Of a DNA stretch of 64,000 nt, positions 1-7,692 are shown piece by piece (position 1 is the first letter of the stretch; each line of letters begins with the position of its first letter). The stretch comes from Alloscardovia omnicolens DSM 21503 (GTDB lineage: Bacteria; Actinomycetota; Actinomycetes; Actinomycetales; Bifidobacteriaceae): the NCBI RefSeq assembly GCF_000420505.1, contig NZ_ATVB01000009.1, forward strand, positions 1 to 64,000. Direction: 5' to 3'. The notes under the pieces are model-generated. The model saw nothing but the letters and a program-made list of their open reading frames with translations. It did not search any database and was not told the origin of the DNA. A program made the position numbers and the translations under genes.

Positions 1-2
1 GT

Positions 3-101
3 CGACAAATCAAAAGTTGTTTAATGCACCAACTGGTTTATCATGATAAAAGAACTATGAAGTTTGAAAAGCGACGAGGAGATACTCATGACGAATTTTG
101 A
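3..101 (+). CDS. Possible 3' end of an upstream gene, perhaps hsdS (partial)
   Basis: An open frame enters from the left edge and ends in TGA at 99-101, overlapping the start of the HsdR gene by 14 bases. The 32 residues visible begin RQIKSCLMHQLV, which resembles the coiled-coil tail of type I specificity subunits (pattern I-K-x-x-L-x-x-Q-L). An hsdS just before hsdR would be a normal type I order. The other two forward frames also stop early (24 and 46), so the assignment rests on weak similarity and position only. Confidence 0.3.
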   Translation, partial: RQIKSCLMHQLVYHDKRTMKFEKRRGDTHDEF

Positions 102-3100
102 TTTTCTAAAATTAGAGCCAAAATTTGATAGCTTTTCAGATGATGCAATCTCTGCTGAAAAGATTTTGCCGATAGATGTGAAATCGTCTGCTGTTACATG
201 TCGTCGTGCAATGGAGCTTGCAATTAAATGGATGTATTCTGTTGATACATATCTCAATAAACCGTGGGATGAAAAGCTTGCTACGTTGATGAGTACTGAT
301 GATTTCAGAGGTATTGTTGACCCAGAGTTACTCGCCCGCATGCATTTCATTCGTAAAATAGGAAATTCTGCAGCACATGGCGATAAGAAGATTACGGAAG
401 ATGCGGCACTGGTATGTTTAGAAAATCTTTTCTATTTTATGGATTTTGTTGCATACTGTTACGCCGATAATTATACAAAGCCTAATTTTTCACATGAGAG
501 TATTGGTAAGGCTGAATCTGGTTCAGTTGCGGTTGCAGGAACGTCTAATCATTCAATTGATGTAGAGATAAAACTCGAACAGCTCATGAAGGAAAATGCT
601 GATTTACGTGAGCAACTTACCAGTAAGCGCGAAGAGCAGCAACCTACTTATGCTCCGAAGCCACTAGAATTTTCTGAGTTCAAAACTCGTAAGATTTATA
701 TAGATTTGATGCTTGAAGATGCAGGCTGGATTGAGGGCAAGAACTGGATTAATGAATATGAAGTTCTAGGAATGCCAAATAAGTCTGGAGTTGGTTTTGC
801 GGATTATGTGCTGTGTGGCGATGATGGAAGCATTCTAGCCGTTGTTGAAGCGAAGAAAACGTGTGTTGACGTGGCAAAGGGTCGTCAACAGGCAAAACTT
901 TATGCTGATTTGATTGCACAGCGGCAGGGATGTCGTCCAGTTGTATTCCTTACAAATGGTTTCGATATGCGAATCATTGATAACCAATATCCTGAGCGTA
1001 AAGTAGCTGCTTTTTACTCCAAGCGCGACTTGGAAAAACTCTTTAACTTGCAACGTACGCGCTCAAGTCTTCAAAATATTCGAGTTGATAAGAATATTGC
1101 CGATCGCTATTACCAAGAAGCAGCTATCAAGTCGGTGTGCGAGGGTTTTGGTAAAAAGAACCGTCGTAAGACACTTCTTGTCATGGCAACGGGCTCTGGG
1201 AAGACGCGTACAGTAATTGCTTTATGTAAAGTACTTCTTGAGCAAGGCTGGGTAAAGAATATTCTTTTCTTAGCAGATCGAACTTCATTGGTAACGCAGG
1301 CGAAGCGTAATTTTGTTAATTTATTACCTAGCCTATCCGTTACTAATTTGAGTGAAGAAAAAGATAACTATGCTGCACATTGTGTTTTCTCCACGTATCA
1401 AACAATGATGAATTGCATTGATGAAGTCTCCGATAATGAGGGGAAGCTCTTTACTGCAGGGCACTTTGATCTCGTTATTTGCGATGAGGCTCACAGGTCT
1501 ATTTACAACAAATATAAAGAGATTTTTAACTATTTCGATGCGCCTTTGGTTGGTTTAACTGCTACTCCTAAAGACGAAATTGATAAGAACACTTATGAAG
1601 TTTTTGAGCTTGAAAATGGCGTTCCAACCTATGGTTACGAACTTGCTCAGGCAGTGAAAGATGGTTATCTTGTTGATTTCATATCGGTGGAGACGACACT
1701 GAAATTCATTGAAAATGGGATTGTTTACGATGACTTATCTGATGCAGATAAGCAGTTATATGAGGAAACTTTTGAAGATGAAGACGGTGTAATGCCTGAA
1801 AATATTAGTTCGTCTGCACTCAACGAATGGATTTTTAATACAGATACCATTCGTGAAGTGCTCAACGTTGTCATGACAAATGGCTTGAAGGTTGACTATG
1901 GGAATAAGATTGGTAAAACAATTATTTTTGCCAAAAATCATAGGCATGCTGAGAAGATTCTTGAAGTGTTTAATAAGGAATATCCTCATTTGAACAATTA
2001 TGCGAAGGTCATTGATAATTACATGACGTATGCACAGAGTGCTATTGATGAGTTTTCTGACCCGAGCAAACTACCTCAAATCGCGATTTCCGTTGACATG
2101 CTTGACACGGGAATTGATGTTCCTGAGGTGCTGAATCTTGTGTTCTTCAAAAAGGTTATGAGCAAGGCGAAATTCTGGCAGATGATTGGGCGAGGAACGA
2201 GAGTGTGCCCAGAGTTGATTGATGGTGCAGATAAAAAGCAATTTTACATCTTTGATTTCTGTCGAAACTTTGAATTTTTCCGCATGAATAAGGGTAAAGC
2301 TGTGGCAAATAAACCCTCTCTTCAGAGCGCACTTTTTAATCTTCACTTTGATATGGCATATAAATTGCAAGATGGACAGTATCAAACTGATGATCTTATC
2401 CAATATCGCAATGAACTTGTGGACTATATGGTTGGTAAAGTTGGAGAACTTAACCGTGAGAATTTCGCTGTTCGTCAACATTTGCGCTATGTAGATCAGT
2501 ATGCTCAGGTATCTGGTTATCAAGCGCTTACTTATGAAGATACTCTTGTGGTTAAAGATGAGTTGGCGCCGCTCATTCAGCCGGATGATGATGATGATAT
2601 TGCTGCGCTCCGCTTTGATGCTCTTATGTATGGGATTGAACTTGCGTGTTTGATAGGGGAAAAACACGAGCGAGCAAAACGTGATGTTCGTTATCGAGTC
2701 GCTGGAATATATGAAGTTGCAAATATTTCAGAAATAGCTGCTCAGTCGGACTTACTCGTGAAGCTTTTGCATACGGACTATCTGGATAATGCCGATATTC
2801 ATGAATTTGAGCATATTCGTAAGTCTCTGCGTAATTTGATGAAGTATATGCCAAGAAAAGGTAGGACTTACGATACAAACTTCGATGATGAGATTCTTTC
2901 TATGGAATGGAAAGAAGCTGAACTCGAGAGTGACGATTTGAAGAATTACAAGGCGAAGGCAGAATTCTATATTCGTCAGCATCAGGATAATGCAGTAGTT
3001 ACTAAATTGAAGAACAACGTCCCACTACATGCTGATGATATTAGTGCATTGGAAACAATTCTTTGGAATGAAATTGGTACTCAGCAAGATTATGAAGCGG

Positions 3101-3402
3101 AGTACGGTGATAAACCGTTAGGTGAATTCGTGCGTGAAATTGTTGGGCTTGACATGAATGCTGCAAAGGCTGCTTTTGCACAGTATCTTGATGAAACGTA
3201 TATGGATAGCAGGCAAATTTACTTTGTGAATCAAATTATTGAGTATGTAGTGCGCAACGGAATGCTCAAAGATATGCATGTTCTTCAAGAAACTCCTTTT
3301 ACGGACAAAGGAAGTATCGTCGACATATTTACGGATATGCAAATATGGATTGGCATAAAACGTGTAATAGATCAAATTAACGCGAATATGCTTGCTGTGT
3401 AG
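88..3402 (+). CDS. hsdR: Type I restriction enzyme R subunit (HsdR, EcoEI-like), DEAD/DEAH helicase-nuclease
   Basis: This 1104-residue protein is the motor and nuclease subunit of a type I restriction system. Residues about 1-150 look like a DUF4145 domain. A PD-(D/E)xK nuclease follows, with ADYVL and VEAKK near residue 252. Then come Walker A (ATGSGKT, near 366), DEAH (near 464), GLTATP, and helicase motif VI QMIGRGTR (near 697). The C-terminal third fits the EcoEI R-subunit C-terminal domain. ATG 88 is chosen over TTG 64 because GAGGAGA lies 7 bases before it. No hsdM or complete hsdS is visible downstream, so partners must lie to the left. Base composition looks more AT-rich than the housekeeping genes, suggesting transfer. 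Confidence 0.88.
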   Translation: MTNFDFLKLEPKFDSFSDDAISAEKILPIDVKSSAVTCRRAMELAIKWMYSVDTYLNKPWDEKLATLMSTDDFRGIVDPELLARMHFIRKIGNSAAHGDKKITEDAALVCLENLFYFMDFVAYCYADNYTKPNFSHESIGKAESGSVAVAGTSNHSIDVEIKLEQLMKENADLREQLTSKREEQQPTYAPKPLEFSEFKTRKIYIDLMLEDAGWIEGKNWINEYEVLGMPNKSGVGFADYVLCGDDGSILAVVEAKKTCVDVAKGRQQAKLYADLIAQRQGCRPVVFLTNGFDMRIIDNQYPERKVAAFYSKRDLEKLFNLQRTRSSLQNIRVDKNIADRYYQEAAIKSVCEGFGKKNRRKTLLVMATGSGKTRTVIALCKVLLEQGWVKNILFLADRTSLVTQAKRNFVNLLPSLSVTNLSEEKDNYAAHCVFSTYQTMMNCIDEVSDNEGKLFTAGHFDLVICDEAHRSIYNKYKEIFNYFDAPLVGLTATPKDEIDKNTYEVFELENGVPTYGYELAQAVKDGYLVDFISVETTLKFIENGIVYDDLSDADKQLYEETFEDEDGVMPENISSSALNEWIFNTDTIREVLNVVMTNGLKVDYGNKIGKTIIFAKNHRHAEKILEVFNKEYPHLNNYAKVIDNYMTYAQSAIDEFSDPSKLPQIAISVDMLDTGIDVPEVLNLVFFKKVMSKAKFWQMIGRGTRVCPELIDGADKKQFYIFDFCRNFEFFRMNKGKAVANKPSLQSALFNLHFDMAYKLQDGQYQTDDLIQYRNELVDYMVGKVGELNRENFAVRQHLRYVDQYAQVSGYQALTYEDTLVVKDELAPLIQPDDDDDIAALRFDALMYGIELACLIGEKHERAKRDVRYRVAGIYEVANISEIAAQSDLLVKLLHTDYLDNADIHEFEHIRKSLRNLMKYMPRKGRTYDTNFDDEILSMEWKEAELESDDLKNYKAKAEFYIRQHQDNAVVTKLKNNVPLHADDISALETILWNEIGTQQDYEAEYGDKPLGEFVREIVGLDMNAAKAAFAQYLDETYMDSRQIYFVNQIIEYVVRNGMLKDMHVLQETPFTDKGSIVDIFTDMQIWIGIKRVIDQINANMLAV

Positions 3403-3412
3403 ACTTAGTCTG

Positions 3413-3460
3413 AGCTATATTGGTGTGTTGTTTCTAAAAGTGTACTATACACCAATAGCT
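3413..3460 (+). terminator. Hairpin after hsdR, possible terminator
   Basis: AGCTAT-ATTGGTGT pairs with ACACCAAT-AGCT across a loop of about 22 bases, 11 bases after the hsdR stop. There is no T-run after the stem, so termination is uncertain. Confidence 0.35.
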
Positions 3461-3740
3461 TAAACATTAAGCTGTTTCTTGATCATAGTAGAGGGCGACG
3501 TTTAAAAGGGCATTAATCCTGCTTCTCGTTATATGCATACGTTCTTTTTGCTTGCTCTACTTGTCGATGGAAGTGTTTCTTTTAACGCAAAACCGAGCGT
3601 TCATCTCGCCTTCTCAGGCATACGCGCGCTATAAATTATGCCGATGGCAATTTTCCGACATAATCATGGTGTAGGACGTGTGTATTCCTTAGGATTAAGG
3701 GTAGAAAATATAATCATCTCATATATCTTCAGGAGAGAAA
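3461..3740 (+). promoter_or_regulatory. Upstream region of the orphan peptide-binding lipoprotein gene
   Basis: A TATAAT -10 box lies at 3709-3714 with a weak TTCCTT -35 at 3685 (18 bp spacer). AGGAGAG sits just before the ATG at 3741. A short inverted repeat, AACGC...GCGTT, lies near 3585-3602. I see no supportable gene in the rest of this gap. Confidence 0.5.
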
Positions 3741-5405
3741 ATGGAAGTACGCGCACGCAAAAGTGCACTCAAAAAACTTGCTATCGCTGGTATTGCTGCT
3801 CTCGTCAGTTTTGCTTTAACGGCATGCGCGTCAACAGGTAACACAAAAACCGAGAGTAAAGGCGTCGATAGTTCCGCAATTATCACTGTTAACAGTGTGG
3901 AACCAACTGGTGAATTACTCCCCGGAAATGTATCTGATACTGCCAGCTGGAAAATTGCTACACAGCTTTTCGACGGTCTGGTAACCTTCACAAATAAAGG
4001 TGAGCTAGTTCTGGACGAAGCGGAATCTATTACTCCCAACGAGGATGCGTCTGTCTATACCATCAAGCTGAAGAAGGGCTTGCAGTTCTCCAATGGTGAA
4101 GCTATTACTGCTCAAACCTATGCGCGAGCTTGGTCTTATGCTGCCAATGCTGCAAACGCGCAGGTGGGTGCTTCTATTTTCGCAACTATTAAGGGTTACG
4201 ATGAGCTGCAGGCTGAGGGTGTAGATCCAAATGCTCAGCTGTCGGGTTTGTCGGTAGTTGATGATCGCACTCTCCAAGTTACGCTGAACGCTCCAGACTC
4301 TTCTTTCTCTTACAAAGTAGGAGACGTGGCATTTTTGCCTATTCCATCTGTGGCATATAAGGATATTCACGCTTTCGGTAAGAACCCAACTGTTTCGAAC
4401 GGTCCATATGTATTGGACGCATGGAACATCAATGAGAATATTAAGTTGCGTGTGAATAAGAAGTATTCCGGTGTGCGCGAGCCTAAAAATGCGGGTATTG
4501 ATTTCGTGGTCTACGATTCTCTCGACAGCGCTTACGCAGATTTGCAAGGCGGTAATTTAGACGTTCTTGATTCCATTCCAACATCTGCTCTGGGTGAGTA
4601 TAAGAATGATCGCAGTATTCAGGCTTTCTCTGATCGCTCGTCTGCTTTTAAGTCGATTACCATTCCTCAGAACTTAGCTCATTTTAGTGGGGAAGAGGGC
4701 GCTTTGCGTCGCGCGGCTATTTCTTATGCGATTGACCGTTCAAGTGTTACGAAGAAAATTTTAAGTGGCGCAGCAACTCCTGCAGCCGATTTCTTGGCGC
4801 CTGTTATCGCTGGATATTCTAAGGATTTGACTGGCTCTGAGGTTTTGAAGTATAACGCGAAGAAAGCGAAAGAACTGTGGGCGAAGGCTGATGAGATTTC
4901 GCCTTGGGAAGGCACTTTTACTATCGGATACAATGCTGACGGTCCTTACAAGGAATGGATTGACGCTGTGGCAAACTCGATTTCCAATGCTTTGGGTATT
5001 GAAGCGCGCGGTGACTCCTATGCCACGAGTAAGGATTTTGCTACGGCGGTGAATAAGCGTGAGACGCATGGTGCTTTCCGCTCAGGATTGCAATCTGATT
5101 ATCCTCACCCGGAAGGGTACCTTTTCCAGGCTTATGATTCGGCTTCGGCTGATGGTAAGGGCTTGAATAATGGTGATTACAAGTCTGCTGAATTTGATCA
5201 GTTTATGGATACTGCCGCTGCTCAAACGAATTTGGACGATGCAATTGCAACGTATCAGAAGTCTGAGGGGCTGCTTTTGAAGGATCTGCCTGTGATTCCG
5301 CTATGGTATGACAATGTGTCGGCTGGAGCAGCTCAAAAGATGAAGACCGTGAAATTCAACTACATGGGATTGCCTTCTTATTATGAGCTGGAGAAGGCGG
5401 AGTAG
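3741..5405 (+). CDS. Peptide ABC transporter substrate-binding lipoprotein (family 5, OppA-like)
   Basis: A 554-residue solute-binding protein of the OppA/DppA family, expected to catch oligopeptides outside the cell and hand them to an ABC permease. A basic N-terminus, a hydrophobic stretch and the lipobox LTAC give lipid-anchored Cys29. The body shows family features: a start like VNSVEPTGELLPGN, then QLFDGLVTF, YTIKLKKGLQFSNGE, and a C-terminal PVIPLWYDN. AGGAG before ATG 3741 supports the start. No permease or ATPase gene adjoins it, so it is an orphan that must dock on a transporter encoded elsewhere. Peptide rather than another solute is inferred from the family. Confidence 0.88.
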   Translation: MEVRARKSALKKLAIAGIAALVSFALTACASTGNTKTESKGVDSSAIITVNSVEPTGELLPGNVSDTASWKIATQLFDGLVTFTNKGELVLDEAESITPNEDASVYTIKLKKGLQFSNGEAITAQTYARAWSYAANAANAQVGASIFATIKGYDELQAEGVDPNAQLSGLSVVDDRTLQVTLNAPDSSFSYKVGDVAFLPIPSVAYKDIHAFGKNPTVSNGPYVLDAWNINENIKLRVNKKYSGVREPKNAGIDFVVYDSLDSAYADLQGGNLDVLDSIPTSALGEYKNDRSIQAFSDRSSAFKSITIPQNLAHFSGEEGALRRAAISYAIDRSSVTKKILSGAATPAADFLAPVIAGYSKDLTGSEVLKYNAKKAKELWAKADEISPWEGTFTIGYNADGPYKEWIDAVANSISNALGIEARGDSYATSKDFATAVNKRETHGAFRSGLQSDYPHPEGYLFQAYDSASADGKGLNNGDYKSAEFDQFMDTAAAQTNLDDAIATYQKSEGLLLKDLPVIPLWYDNVSAGAAQKMKTVKFNYMGLPSYYELEKAE

Positions 5406-5457
5406 GGCGTAGAAGCCGTAGTGCAGTAGAAGTTGATTCGCTTGCTTTAGTTCGTGC

Positions 5458-5466
5458 GGGGGGGGG
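5458..5466 (+). repeat. Homopolymeric G9 tract
   Basis: Nine consecutive G bases lie about 50 bp after the lipoprotein gene, in noncoding DNA. Tracts of this length are prone to slippage. Confidence 0.9.
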
Positions 5467-5494
5467 CGGTTCGGAAGTTGCTGGTGTATGCGCG

Positions 5495-5533
5495 TGGTGC
5501 TGTTTTGTGGTGCTGTTTTGTGGTGCTGTTTTG
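5495..5533 (+). repeat. Three perfect 13-bp tandem repeats
   Basis: The unit TGGTGCTGTTTTG occurs three times head to tail and is followed by a partial TGG. It lies between the G9 tract and the tRNA promoter. Nothing else is seen in the gap 5406-5552. Confidence 0.9.
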
Positions 5534-5552
5534 TGGCGCGTGGCGAAACGTT

Positions 5553-5580
5553 TTGATTTTTCGAGCGCTCTCGCTACACT
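5553..5580 (+). promoter_or_regulatory. Putative promoter of the CAT-anticodon tRNA gene
   Basis: TTGATT (5553-5558) and TACACT (5575-5580) are separated by 16 bp and lie about 60 bp before the tRNA. Confidence 0.45.
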
Positions 5581-5642
5581 AAAACACGTGACTGCGCGCG
5601 CATGGCTTTGACCCTCTGCTCGCGATAAACAGTTGCAAGGAT

Positions 5643-5716
5643 GGGGCCATAGCTCAGTCGGTTAGAGCAAGCGACTCATAATCGTTGTGTCCAGGGTTCA
5701 AGTCCCTGTGGCCCTA
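5643..5716 (+). tRNA. tRNA with CAT anticodon (elongator Met, or Ile2 after lysidine modification)
   Basis: A full 74-nt cloverleaf. The acceptor stem GGGGCCA pairs with TGGCCCT (one G-T at the end). The D stem is GCTC/GAGC, the anticodon stem AGCGA/TCGTT with loop CTCATAA, and the T stem CAGGG/CCCTG with TTCAAGT. Discriminator A is at 5716. The following bases are CCG, so the 3' CCA is not fully encoded. Sequence alone does not settle whether CAT reads Met or, with lysidine, Ile AUA. The loop is shared by both kinds, and Met is the default call. Confidence 0.93.
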
Positions 5717-5726
5717 CCGTGTCATG

Positions 5727-5774
5727 TCTCATGACATAGTTGCGCTAACTATGTCGTGAGATTTTTTATTTTTT
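5727..5774 (+). terminator. Strong intrinsic terminator after the tRNA
   Basis: A 15-bp stem (5727-5741 with 5747-5761, one G-T pair) and a 5-base loop are followed by a long T-rich run. This is a textbook rho-independent terminator. Confidence 0.92.
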
Positions 5775-5940
5775 GTGGTTGTGTTATGTTGTGTGGTGTT
5801 ATGGCATAATTCCGATGTTTTCCTCCGCATTTTCTTTGATAGTCATATGCTGTGTGTTTATTGTTGATTATTATTCTGCGAAAACTTCCATCGGATCTGA
5901 AGCTCATATGCATATGAAATTTTTGTGGATGGAACAATAA

Positions 5941-5977
5941 AATAGTCTCCTCAAACAGAAGTTACGAGGAGACTATT
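5941..5977 (-). terminator. Terminator of the DUF4190-like gene
   Basis: A perfect 12-bp stem, AATAGTCTCCTC with GAGGAGACTATT, and a 13-base loop lie about 30 bp after the minus-strand stop. T-rich sequence follows on the minus strand. Confidence 0.75.
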
Positions 5978-6005
5978 ATTTGTTTTATAGAAGGCGATAA
6001 ATCGC

Positions 6006-6836
6006 TTATTGCAGAGCAAATTCCTTCTTGGCTTCGTCACCAGAAGAGAAATCGATAGTGCCTTTAACCTCAACGGTTACAGGATTTGTTTCATCTTCAA
6101 GAACATATCCTTGTGTTACCGTATTTGTTGCGCCTGGCTGGAGAGTAGTCATCGCGCTGTTAGGATCGTAACCTTCTGGATTATCCATGTAGATAGCATT
6201 ATTGAGCGATTTACCATTCTGGAAAACTTCCGTATGAATCTCCATGAAGTTAGAATTCTTATTCTTATTGTTTGTTACTTCATAAGTAACGAGTACTGTT
6301 GGCTTACCTTCATAATCAGGATTTGACTTAACAGCGGAAACAATCTTGACTGTGTAGTTCCCGTTATCAATCTTTACGGAACCGTCTGCGCTCTCTTCAG
6401 CCTTTTCGCTCGACTTGTCTGCCTCGGATTTCTGTGGCTTTTCAGTTGTGCTTTCAGCTGTTGCAGAAGAAGTTGTTTCCTTAGTAGCGTCATAAATCGC
6501 CTTTGAAAATGCGCTCTGCATAGCAATGGTAATAACCATAGCGAGAACAGTTAATACCACACCAGCAACAGCGATGTTGTGTCCCTTTTTCTTACCTCGT
6601 TTACCTGTGGCAACAAGACCAATTACGCCGAATACAACGCCAATAATTCCAAGGATAAAAGCGAGATTATTGATAATAGGAATGAAAGACAACACTATTG
6701 CAGTAATACCGAGCACCAAGCTTGTAATAGCTAAACCGCTCGTTGATTTTGCTTCCTGTGCTGGAAGTGGGGCAGGGGCTGCAACCTGTGGCTCAGGCTG
6801 AGGCGCTACTGGAGTTACTTCTGGAGTATCACTCAT
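6006..6836 (-). CDS. DUF4190 / DUF5067-like membrane protein
   Basis: A 276-residue protein of unknown function. Residues 1-30 are proline/alanine rich. Residues about 34-115 hold three hydrophobic segments in the glycine-rich pattern of DUF4190 (GLAITSLVLGI, FILGIIGVVFGVIGL), followed by a KRGKKKG basic turn. Residues about 118-155 form a Ser/Thr/Glu/Lys-rich linker. The C-terminal part (IDNGNYTVKIVSA, VLVTYEVTNN, LQPGATNTVTQGY) fits the beta-sandwich DUF5067/DUF4352 type, presumably outside the membrane. It stands alone with its own terminator. A G10 tract lies 132 bp upstream of its start. Confidence 0.75.
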   Translation of the reverse strand: MSDTPEVTPVAPQPEPQVAAPAPLPAQEAKSTSGLAITSLVLGITAIVLSFIPIINNLAFILGIIGVVFGVIGLVATGKRGKKKGHNIAVAGVVLTVLAMVITIAMQSAFSKAIYDATKETTSSATAESTTEKPQKSEADKSSEKAEESADGSVKIDNGNYTVKIVSAVKSNPDYEGKPTVLVTYEVTNNKNKNSNFMEIHTEVFQNGKSLNNAIYMDNPEGYDPNSAMTTLQPGATNTVTQGYVLEDETNPVTVEVKGTIDFSSGDEAKKEFALQ

Positions 6837-6967
6837 CGTTTTCTCTTTTCTCTCGTGAGATAGCGGTTAGTAGTCTGATTGAATACGCGCAATGCAATAA
6901 GGAAAACAGGTTTCATATCGCGTAATTGCGTACATGAGGAGACTGCTAATTAATTCAGAATGCTATC

Positions 6968-6977
6968 GGGGGGGGGG
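6968..6977 (+). repeat. Homopolymeric G10 tract
   Basis: Ten consecutive G bases lie in noncoding DNA between the DUF4190-like gene and the 73-bp repeat array. Read on the minus strand, it is a C10 tract in the upstream region of that gene. Confidence 0.9.
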
Positions 6978-7021
6978 ACGCTGTTTTGCGTATTGTTTCT
7001 GTGTATTGGTTTGCTTTGCTT

Positions 7022-7475
7022 TAAGACTCACAGATGGGCTTGTGTGTGAGTGGTAAAGCTTTTACCAAGGGGTAAGAATGGCATATTTCGGCTTTAACGC
7101 TCACATAAGTCAGCGTGTGTGAATGGTAAAGCATATCGTGGTGAAGCAGGTGTTCGGTTTTCGTTGAAAAATCAAGGAAAGACAATCGGTGTGGATTGAC
7201 TGTTGTGCTGTAACGCTCACAGATGAGCTCGTGTGTGAGTGGTAAAGCTTTTACCAAGGGGTAAAAATGGCATATTTCGGCTTTAACGCTCACACAAGTC
7301 AAGATGTGTGAATGGTAAAGCCTTTACCACCCTGATTTCAGAGGTATTTTCGGCTGTAAGGCTCACATAAGTCCACATGCGTGAGTGGTAAAGCTTTTAC
7401 CACGACCTAAAAATGGTCTTTTTCCGCTGTAACACTCACATAAGTCAGCGTATGTGAATGATAAAGCCCATACCA
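7022..7475 (+). repeat. Six-copy tandem repeat array, 73-bp period, two inverted repeats per unit
   Basis: Units of about 46 bp start at 7022, 7095, 7211, 7284, 7357 and 7430. Spacing is 73 bp except 116 bp between units 2 and 3. Each begins TAACGCTCAC (with variants), followed after 12-16 bases by GTGTGAGTGG or GTGTGAATGG. Most then have the palindrome GGTAAAGCTTTTACC. The linkers are partly conserved (units 1 and 3 share AATGGCATATTTCGGCTT), unlike CRISPR spacers. Unit 2 lacks the second palindrome arm and has a 78-bp linker. No gene is supportable in 6837-7692 outside this array. Confidence 0.92.
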
Positions 7476-7622
7476 ATCCATTTCAGAGCAGCTAAGCTTT
7501 CAAGGTTCACGAATGAGAGGACACGAGTTCAGTGAATCTAAGCGAATCCAAGCGAATAATCACAGCGAGCACAACCATAAGTTCCAAGGTAGTTGTGAGT
7601 GCATAAGTCATCGAATAAACGT

Positions 7623-7664
7623 AGTTATTCACATTGGTTCACAATGTCTTGAAAAATTGATTTT
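7623..7664 (+). promoter_or_regulatory. Tandem DnaA-box-like element upstream of the DUF559-like gene
   Basis: TTATTCACA, one base, then TGGTTCACA, then 14 bases, then TGATTTT. The same 21-bp block with the same spacing occurs at 29638-29679 upstream of ssb. TTATTCACA differs by one base from the DnaA box TTATCCACA. It lies 70 bp before the preferred start at 7693. Confidence 0.6.
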
Positions 7665-7692
7665 CTCAGAAGGAAAAACCAGTATCGATAGT

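Noticed and set aside
2071-2667. 198-residue minus-strand frame inside hsdR
   Set aside because: It is antisense to a conserved helicase region; composition mirrors the true gene.
3638-3841. 67-residue frame before the lipoprotein gene
   Set aside because: It overlaps the promoter and the start of the lipoprotein gene in another frame and has no family signal.
7021-7302. Minus-strand frame across the repeat array
   Set aside because: It only reads the tandem repeats (its ends duplicate each other) and has no family resemblance or ribosome binding site.
7022-7475. CRISPR array
   Set aside because: The 46-bp units are imperfect, and the supposed spacers are partly conserved between units and vary from 27 to 78 bp. 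No cas genes are nearby.
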